DNA of 64,000 nt from an uncultured Bacteroidales bacterium (GTDB lineage: Bacteria > Bacteroidota > Bacteroidia > Bacteroidales > Paludibacteraceae), in the NCBI GenBank assembly GCA_902780495.1, contig CACZFM010000005.1, forward strand, positions 42,469-106,468. The letters are read 5' to 3'. Numbering within the stretch: position 1 is the first letter of the stretch; every line of letters starts with the position of its first letter. The position numbers and the translations under genes are program-made. Below the pieces are notes generated by a model, which searched no databases, was not told where the DNA came from, and saw only the letters and a program-made list of their open reading frames with translations. Of this stretch, positions 58,807-64,000 are shown piece after piece.

Positions 58807-60900
58807 TTAGAGATGTTCATTCAGGAAACGGATAATACGCTCATGGAGATGCATATAGTTGTCGCGCTGACGCAGGAAATGATTGTCATCCGGATAGAGT
58901 TGCATATCGAACTGTTTTCCTGCCTGCACAAGTGCTTCCACTAAGAGCCAGGTGTTAGCCGGATGCACATTGTCATCCGCCATGCCAGAGATGAGCAGCA
59001 GATTGCCTTGCAAATCCTTGGCTTTATTCAGCAACGACGCAACCTGATAGCCTCGTTCATTGACCTGCGGACGACGCATATAACGCTCGATGTAACCCGT
59101 ATCATACAAACGCCAGTCGGTGACAGGTGCCACTGCAAAACCACAACGATAGGCACTATTTGCCTCCATCATCGTACGGATGGTCTGATAACCGCCATAA
59201 CTCCACCCGCCCAACACGATACGCGACGGATCAACATAAGGCAGCGATGGCAGATAGGTGTTGGCCAGACTTTGTAAGTCCTCCGCTTCTTTACGGCCAA
59301 GATACATATACGTTTCGTTGCGGAACTGACGACCACGACAATCGGTGCCACGCGGGTCAATGCAAACAACGATATACCCAGCCTCTACCAGATAGGTCTC
59401 AAAGCGGACACTCCATCGGTTCAACACACGCTGCGACTGCGGGCCACTGTACTGCAAGACCACAACGGGATACTTCTTGTTCTTTTCCAATTGTGCGGGA
59501 CGCAACATCCATCCATTGAGCAAATCGCCACGCTCGGTGGAGAAAGTGAAGAAATGTTTATCCGGACGCTTTTCCTCCTTCCAGCGGGAAAGAAGTGCCT
59601 GATTGTCTTCCAACGTTTTGACAGCCTTCATTCCTTTGGGCGAAAGAGCGTAAAGGGTATATACATGCGGCGTGGAGACACTCTGGAAACAATCTATCGC
59701 CTGCGTGCAATCAGCAGAAAGACGAAGATGATGCATACCATCTTGTTGGGTAAGTTGGGTCAATCCGCCCTTTTTGATGGCAAGCGCATACGCTTGGCGT
59801 GTCATCGGCGTAGGAGCCGCCTCAAAATAAACCGTCTGCTCCGTGGCATCAAGGCCATACACATCCGTCAAATCCATATCCTGCGGTGTGAGACAGCGTA
59901 CCGGCGTTCCATCGGCTTCATGCAAATACAACCTACGGAAGCCTTCCCGTTCGCTAAGTAGCAACATCTGACCATTCTGCAAGAAACGGTAGGAATCAAA
60001 GAGTTCGTAATCCATATAGTAATCGTCCGAACTCTCGCGGTAGAGAACACGCGTAACAGTGGAACGCGGATTGCAAGCCACGAGTTCCATTCCTGTCTGG
60101 TCGCGATTGATTTTCTGCACCACTATCTCATAGGACGGCTGCGCATCTTTGGCTTTCGGATTGGCAGGCGGAAGTGTACGCCATGCAAGGCGCGGAAGGT
60201 AGAAATCTTCATCGGGGTCAGATGTCAACGGGATAGTGGTAACACCTTTATTCTGAATGTCATACACGCAAAGTGATGCACGCGGATTGGGGGTGCCGGA
60301 CGAGGGATAGAACTGATTGACGGTGACAGGACCTGCAATGGTGGAAGAAGAAGTAATCCTGCTCAGTTCACCCGCCTGCAGATATTCCTGCCATGCATAC
60401 GAAACGGTCTGACGAGGATCCAAACGAATGAAGGCCACCTGCCGGCTATCCGGAGAAAAAGCAAACAGGCACGTCGTGGAAAACTCCTCCTCATACAACC
60501 AATCGGAGATACCGCACAGGATAGAATCATTGTCTTCGTGCGTCATCACTACCTGTGTGCCGAAATCCACCTTGTAAATCCACAACGCATTGTCTTTGGA
60601 ATAGACAACATATTTTCCGTTGGGCGACATGACTGCATCGCGGCCGTAACCAATGGGCAGTTTCTTGTCTTTCTGCGTATCCAACAAATACCAGTCGGCT
60701 TCCCAAGAACGGCGGAAGAGATTTCGCTTGTTTTCATAACGGAGTTGCAAGCGTTCCGCCGATGCACCGTTCAGGACACTATCCATTTGAGCCGATGAGA
60801 GCGTAACCGGTTTGTACTGACCTTTCAGAATATCGGACAACAACTGCTGCTGAGGCAATGATGTCAATAAAACGAGAAGAAGGGTGTTAAGCATATTCAA
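58807..60900 (-). CDS. S9 family peptidase, dipeptidyl peptidase IV type
   Basis: 697 residues. Signal peptide at 1-16. N-terminal beta-propeller to about 430 (DYEL-like substrate-binding Glu pair in WLYEEEF near 134), C-terminal alpha/beta hydrolase with nucleophile Ser in GGWSYGGYQT, Asp in GMADDNVHP and His in DDNHFLRQ. Cleaves dipeptides, typically after Pro or Ala, in the periplasm, as part of peptide feeding. Starts in a 4-bp overlap with the preceding gene. Confidence 0.92.
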   Translation of the reverse strand: MNMLNTLLLVLLTSLPQQQLLSDILKGQYKPVTLSSAQMDSVLNGASAERLQLRYENKRNLFRRSWEADWYLLDTQKDKKLPIGYGRDAVMSPNGKYVVYSKDNALWIYKVDFGTQVVMTHEDNDSILCGISDWLYEEEFSTTCLFAFSPDSRQVAFIRLDPRQTVSYAWQEYLQAGELSRITSSSTIAGPVTVNQFYPSSGTPNPRASLCVYDIQNKGVTTIPLTSDPDEDFYLPRLAWRTLPPANPKAKDAQPSYEIVVQKINRDQTGMELVACNPRSTVTRVLYRESSDDYYMDYELFDSYRFLQNGQMLLLSEREGFRRLYLHEADGTPVRCLTPQDMDLTDVYGLDATEQTVYFEAAPTPMTRQAYALAIKKGGLTQLTQQDGMHHLRLSADCTQAIDCFQSVSTPHVYTLYALSPKGMKAVKTLEDNQALLSRWKEEKRPDKHFFTFSTERGDLLNGWMLRPAQLEKNKKYPVVVLQYSGPQSQRVLNRWSVRFETYLVEAGYIVVCIDPRGTDCRGRQFRNETYMYLGRKEAEDLQSLANTYLPSLPYVDPSRIVLGGWSYGGYQTIRTMMEANSAYRCGFAVAPVTDWRLYDTGYIERYMRRPQVNERGYQVASLLNKAKDLQGNLLLISGMADDNVHPANTWLLVEALVQAGKQFDMQLYPDDNHFLRQRDNYMHLHERIIRFLNEHL

Positions 60901-62222
60901 GGACGAATTATAAGGTACTTTTTTTGATTTTGAATACGGAGTATATAGTTTCCGAAATGGATATCATACGAGGGTTGCGGTTTCCCGTCAAGATATGTTT
61001 CACCAACCGGCAATATTCGTTTGGGATAAGATGACCACTTGGCATCGGTTTCCGAATCCGGCAGATAGAAAAGACACAGGTTGCCATTCGGCCGGTCGTT
61101 AATGGTTGTTCTACTCAGTTTAGCCCACTCCATCTTATCCAACGATTCCGCTATTTGCAACACATACTCACCTTGTTCGGAAGAAGAATAAAGCAACAAC
61201 GTACCATCCGAATAGGTGCGATATTGCCACTCATAACGAGCCGAAGCCACTTTATTTTGCCGAACACCTAGATAGTTGCCGGATAACTCGTTCCGAATAG
61301 TAAGCATAGAATCTGCAAGGATTTCCAGATAATACACTTCATCGGTTTCCCAATCGGCGATAGTATAGACATAAGCCGGTTCTCCCGCCACCGTAGCCGA
61401 TGTCACATGACTTGCGGTGAGCGGAATATAGCCGCTCGCGGCATCGCCATGGAAGGAGGATTTGAACACGGGTGAGGTCATCAAATAACGCCCTGACTGC
61501 AATTCCGTTGCAGCAGTCCAACGATGATTCAATTGGTTGGTGTAAAGGGCATAAAGCGTCATATCTTCTTTCGGGAACAAGCGCGTACCCGCTTGCTCAT
61601 ACGGAGGACATTTCGTCTCTTCTATAACGGGCGAAGTCGTCCATCCCAAGAAATACCAGTCTTCTTCCTGCCAGGCAATATCGGGCAAGATAATACCTTC
61701 TCCTGCAGCAGATTCCGTAACGGGAAGAAAGTGCTCCGTGTCAATGCCTGTTTCATAGGTAACCGTATGCGGCACAGGCGTATGACGGGTATATTCTATC
61801 TCGTAATGCGAAATATACAAACTGCTTTCCGTAGCTTTCACTTCAATGGAAAGAACCGTTCCGCTAACGGGAGTACGGAAAGCATGGGTCACCGGCACAT
61901 AGTCTGTTCTATAGCCAGATGCCCATGCCGAGGAATTGAAACCGGCATTCGGGATAGACCATACCACGACATCATCCGCTTTCATACTCAGCGAACCGGC
62001 ACCGGATGTCTTGTTCGACTTCATGTACAGCACCACTTTTGATACATCCACATTCTGCCAACCTGTGAGTGTCAGTGTAGCCGTATTGCCTGCGGAAATC
62101 GTTCCTTTCTGGTAGGTGCAGACATAGGCAGCTGTTGCACCCGCAGGCACATCGCCCGATGCAGTCACCGAGGATTTGCTGCTTATCGTAAATGTCGCTA
62201 TGGAAAGTAGAAAGGCCAACAT
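60897..62222 (-). CDS. secreted protein with Listeria-Bacteroides repeat, unknown role
   Basis: 441 residues. Short signal peptide (MLAFLLSIATFTIS). Residues about 20-150 form a beta-sandwich-like module (TLTLTGWQNVDVSKVVLYMKS, ending in ISHYEIEYT). Residues about 155-232 are one Listeria-Bacteroides-type repeat (WYFLGWTTSP, MTLYALYTN). The C-terminal half has a lectin-like or trefoil look (LTIRNELSGNYLGVRQNK, GEYVLQIAESLDK). No T9SS tail, although the end (YILRIQNQKKYLIIRP) resembles the closing tails of other secreted Bacteroidales proteins. Placed before a peptidase gene with a 4-bp overlap. Confidence 0.65.
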   Translation of the reverse strand: MLAFLLSIATFTISSKSSVTASGDVPAGATAAYVCTYQKGTISAGNTATLTLTGWQNVDVSKVVLYMKSNKTSGAGSLSMKADDVVVWSIPNAGFNSSAWASGYRTDYVPVTHAFRTPVSGTVLSIEVKATESSLYISHYEIEYTRHTPVPHTVTYETGIDTEHFLPVTESAAGEGIILPDIAWQEEDWYFLGWTTSPVIEETKCPPYEQAGTRLFPKEDMTLYALYTNQLNHRWTAATELQSGRYLMTSPVFKSSFHGDAASGYIPLTASHVTSATVAGEPAYVYTIADWETDEVYYLEILADSMLTIRNELSGNYLGVRQNKVASARYEWQYRTYSDGTLLLYSSSEQGEYVLQIAESLDKMEWAKLSRTTINDRPNGNLCLFYLPDSETDAKWSSYPKRILPVGETYLDGKPQPSYDIHFGNYILRIQNQKKYLIIRP

Positions 62223-62240
62223 TGGGTAGTCGTATTCTGT

Positions 62241-63695
62241 TTACAGGCGCACCGTATCGCCGCGCTGCGGAATATCTATATTGCGGAAACCCGCATCGTG
62301 AAGATGCTCTTTGTAGGCCTCCTGGGCACCGGTCTCTCCATGCACAATGAAAGTGCGCTTCACGTTCTCCACTTGCAGACTCCGTGTGAAATAATCAATC
62401 ATCTCACGCCAATCGCCATGACCGCTGAATCCCTCTATTTTCGTTATCTGTGCCTTGATTCGCCGATCCAGGCCGAATATGGATATCCATTTGAGTCCGG
62501 GCTTCTGGATGCGGGCACCAAGCGTAGTGGGTTCGCAATAGCCGACAATCAGTATCGTGCAACGCGGGTCGGATATATGGTTTGCCACATGATGCTTGAT
62601 ACGTCCCGCCTCCAACATACCGCTTGCGGAGATGATGATACACGGGTCTTCTTTGTGGTTCAGCGTTTTCGATTCATGTATATCCGTGATGTAGCGCAGG
62701 GTGTTGAATCCGAACGGATCCGGGTCGAACTGCATCGTATCGCGCACATCGTCCGACAATGCTTCCGGATACATGCGGAATATCTGCGTAGCGTTGGTGG
62801 ACATCGGCGAATCGACATAGACAGGGATATGCGGCAAACGGCCATCGTTGTACAACTGGTTCAGCACATACACTATTTCCTGTGTCCTTCCCACAGAGAA
62901 TGAGGGTATCAACAGCTGCCCTTTCCGGCGCACGCATGTATCTTCCACCACTCCCAACAATTGCTCTTCCGTCACCATCGGATCGTCATGCAGACGGTCA
63001 CCGTAGGTGGATTCGCAAATCAGGTAGTCGCATTGAGGGAAGAGCATAGGAGATGGCAGAATATGACTATGCAGCCGTCCGACATCGCCCGTATAAGTCA
63101 CACGTTTCCAGCGTTTCTCCGCAGAAGCACCTGCATTCGGGTCGGTTTCGTATATCTCCAGCGAACAGATGGCAGAGCCGAGCATGTGCCCCGAATTGGT
63201 GAATGTGAGCAACACTTCATCGAAGAGGCGGAAACGGCGGTCATACGAGTAGGTCACAAAGTGGTGCATCGCTTTCTCCACGTCATGTTGGGTGTAAAGC
63301 GGCTCTATTTTGTAGGTCTTTCCCTTCTCTTTATGCGGATGCTGTCGGTCGATTTTCTTATTGTACATCCGCACATCCTGTTCCTGGATAAACGCCGTAT
63401 CCGTCAGCATCAAAGCACATAGGTCACGGGTGGCAGGCGTGCAATAGATATCTCCCTTGAAGCCTTTCTTACAGATATAGGGGATGAGTCCCGAATGGTC
63501 AATATGCGCATGGGAAAGCACCACGCAGTCAATGGTGGCAGGGTCGAATCCGAGGTCGCGATTGGCGGCATCCGTCTCCATTCCTTTACCTTGATACATG
63601 CCGCAATCCAGCAATATCCTGTGTCCTGCATCCGTTGTAATCAGATGCTTGCTTCCGGTCACTTCGCCTGTAGCTCCGATAAACTGAATAGTCAT
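62241..63695 (-). CDS. MBL-fold/beta-CASP RNA-processing exonuclease-like protein
   Basis: 484 residues. Metallo-beta-lactamase core with LLDCGMYQGKG, SHAHIDHSGLIPYI and NSGHMLGSA; beta-CASP insertion with ICESTYGDRLH, VYVDSPMSTNATQIF and ISASGMLEAGRIKHH; RMMBL end with GFSGHGDW and FIVHGETGAQ. Homologous to archaeal CPSF-like nucleases and bacterial YsgA/Rv2752-like relatives. Probably a zinc-dependent RNA endo- or exonuclease in RNA turnover. First gene behind the promoter at 63737-63768. Confidence 0.93.
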   Translation of the reverse strand: MTIQFIGATGEVTGSKHLITTDAGHRILLDCGMYQGKGMETDAANRDLGFDPATIDCVVLSHAHIDHSGLIPYICKKGFKGDIYCTPATRDLCALMLTDTAFIQEQDVRMYNKKIDRQHPHKEKGKTYKIEPLYTQHDVEKAMHHFVTYSYDRRFRLFDEVLLTFTNSGHMLGSAICSLEIYETDPNAGASAEKRWKRVTYTGDVGRLHSHILPSPMLFPQCDYLICESTYGDRLHDDPMVTEEQLLGVVEDTCVRRKGQLLIPSFSVGRTQEIVYVLNQLYNDGRLPHIPVYVDSPMSTNATQIFRMYPEALSDDVRDTMQFDPDPFGFNTLRYITDIHESKTLNHKEDPCIIISASGMLEAGRIKHHVANHISDPRCTILIVGYCEPTTLGARIQKPGLKWISIFGLDRRIKAQITKIEGFSGHGDWREMIDYFTRSLQVENVKRTFIVHGETGAQEAYKEHLHDAGFRNIDIPQRGDTVRL

Positions 63696-63736
63696 AACAA
63701 GTTTCTTTAATCCGTAACAATGTTATTAAAACGCTG

Positions 63737-63768
63737 CAAAGGTAATACTTTTTTTTGAGATATGCAAG
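63737..63768 (-). promoter_or_regulatory. promoter of the MBL/peptidase/nuclease operon
   Basis: CTTG at the -33 position (63765-63768), 20 bp with an eight-A run, then TACCTTTG (63737-63744) on the minus strand. Its sequence and the 50 bp behind it closely match the lipoprotein promoter region at 26661-26743. Confidence 0.8.
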
Positions 63769-63785
63769 AAAAATCAGAGATTTTT

Positions 63786-63813
63786 GGTTTAATGTTTAAA
63801 GTTTAAGGTTGAA
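63786..63813. repeat. 7-bp tandem array upstream of the MBL promoter (4 units)
   Basis: Units GGTTTAA, TGTTTAA, AGTTTAA and GGTTGAA in exact succession, starting 18 bp upstream of the -33 box. Confidence 0.75.
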
Positions 63814-64000
63814 CGACACAAAAGATGGCGAAATAGGATGACACTCGATCCATTTTCGGTCCGTTTTCGGTATCTCGATTTTTTATTGGAGTATGTTTTA
63901 CAGATACCCCTCCATATATAATGCAAAAAAGAGGCAAAATCTATCACCTGAAATGCAACTTTTTTGCATTTTTATTGCATTTTCTTTGTAATGCAATGAT

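Larger units (their letters stand above)
63696..64000. other. right-edge intergenic region with promoter and repeats
   Basis: No gene is seen before the window ends. It holds the promoter for the MBL gene (63737-63768), a 7-bp array (63786-63813), and two weak two-unit 11-bp motifs (63850-63871 with CCATTTTCGGT, and 63964-63985 with TTGCATTTTTA). A TTTG near the very end could belong to a promoter reading to the right. Confidence 0.6.

Overview
The window looks like chromosomal DNA of a Bacteroidales bacterium, most likely a gut or rumen relative of the Paludibacter/Prevotella side of the order. This rests on: the Bacteroidetes-type promoter (TTTG, 20 bp, TAnnTTTG) found ten times; no strong Shine-Dalgarno sites; a type IX secretion tail; BspA-type leucine-rich and InlB-type repeat surface proteins; a PUR-alpha-like DUF3276 protein; a TamL-type lipoprotein; a one-step diaminopimelate dehydrogenase; and the GGGtGRT gene pair. 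No rRNA, tRNA, CRISPR array or insertion sequence with a transposase was recognised. No species was assigned.

Layout. 1-17.9 kb is one long minus-strand surface-glycan locus. In transcription order it has a Wzt-like export ATPase, an unknown 465-residue protein, several family-2 glycosyltransferases, a DegT/AHBA-type aminotransferase, a WbqC protein, an SDR, WecB, a radical SAM protein and a pyruvyltransferase cut by the window edge. A small defence-like insert (1.5-4.4 kb: PD-(D/E)XK nuclease; trypsin-like protease with a possible HEPN protein) sits inside it. 17.9-26.6 kb is a minus-strand housekeeping run (lipoprotein, nitroreductase, pdxA, alaS, gtrA-like, guanine deaminase, lipoate ligase, divIC/ftsB, ruvC). 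27.0-28.8 kb is the plus-strand NifU-like/GGGtGRT pair, ended by a strong hairpin terminator. 28.8-36.4 kb is the envelope run tamL, rnhB, sppA, lpxK and an MsbA-like exporter, divergent from DUF3276. 37.1-47.4 kb is a surface-protein operon (two BspA/InlB proteins, a small InlB protein, a T9SS cargo protein, a beta-barrel) below a 7TM AraC-type regulator. 47.6-56.1 kb holds ddh, divergent from ppdK, then SIMPL, ftsY, yebC, rsmG, an MBL hydrolase, a YbaK-type deacylase and a calycin-like protein. 56.1-63.7 kb is a minus-strand operon of an RNA-processing MBL/beta-CASP protein, a secreted repeat protein, a DPP-IV-type peptidase, an S1/P1 nuclease, a polysaccharide-deacetylase-like protein and a sialidase-fold protein.

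The most unusual signal is in the DNA rather than in any one gene. At least thirteen short arrays have a fixed 7-bp period but a different unit sequence at each site. They lie inside glycan genes, at both ends of two four-helix-bundle genes, and upstream of two promoters. A second set of intergenic arrays has a fixed 11-bp period, again with site-specific units. The two four-helix-bundle genes look like small cassettes bounded by inverted heptamer arrays. One abuts a decayed 5' stub of a second aminotransferase allele; the other has an in-frame amber codon.

A second unusual pattern is in the surface operon. Three consecutive secreted proteins end in the first half of an InlB-type repeat, and the next proteins in two cases begin, right after the signal peptide, with the second half. 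All positions, alignments and counts were made by eye.
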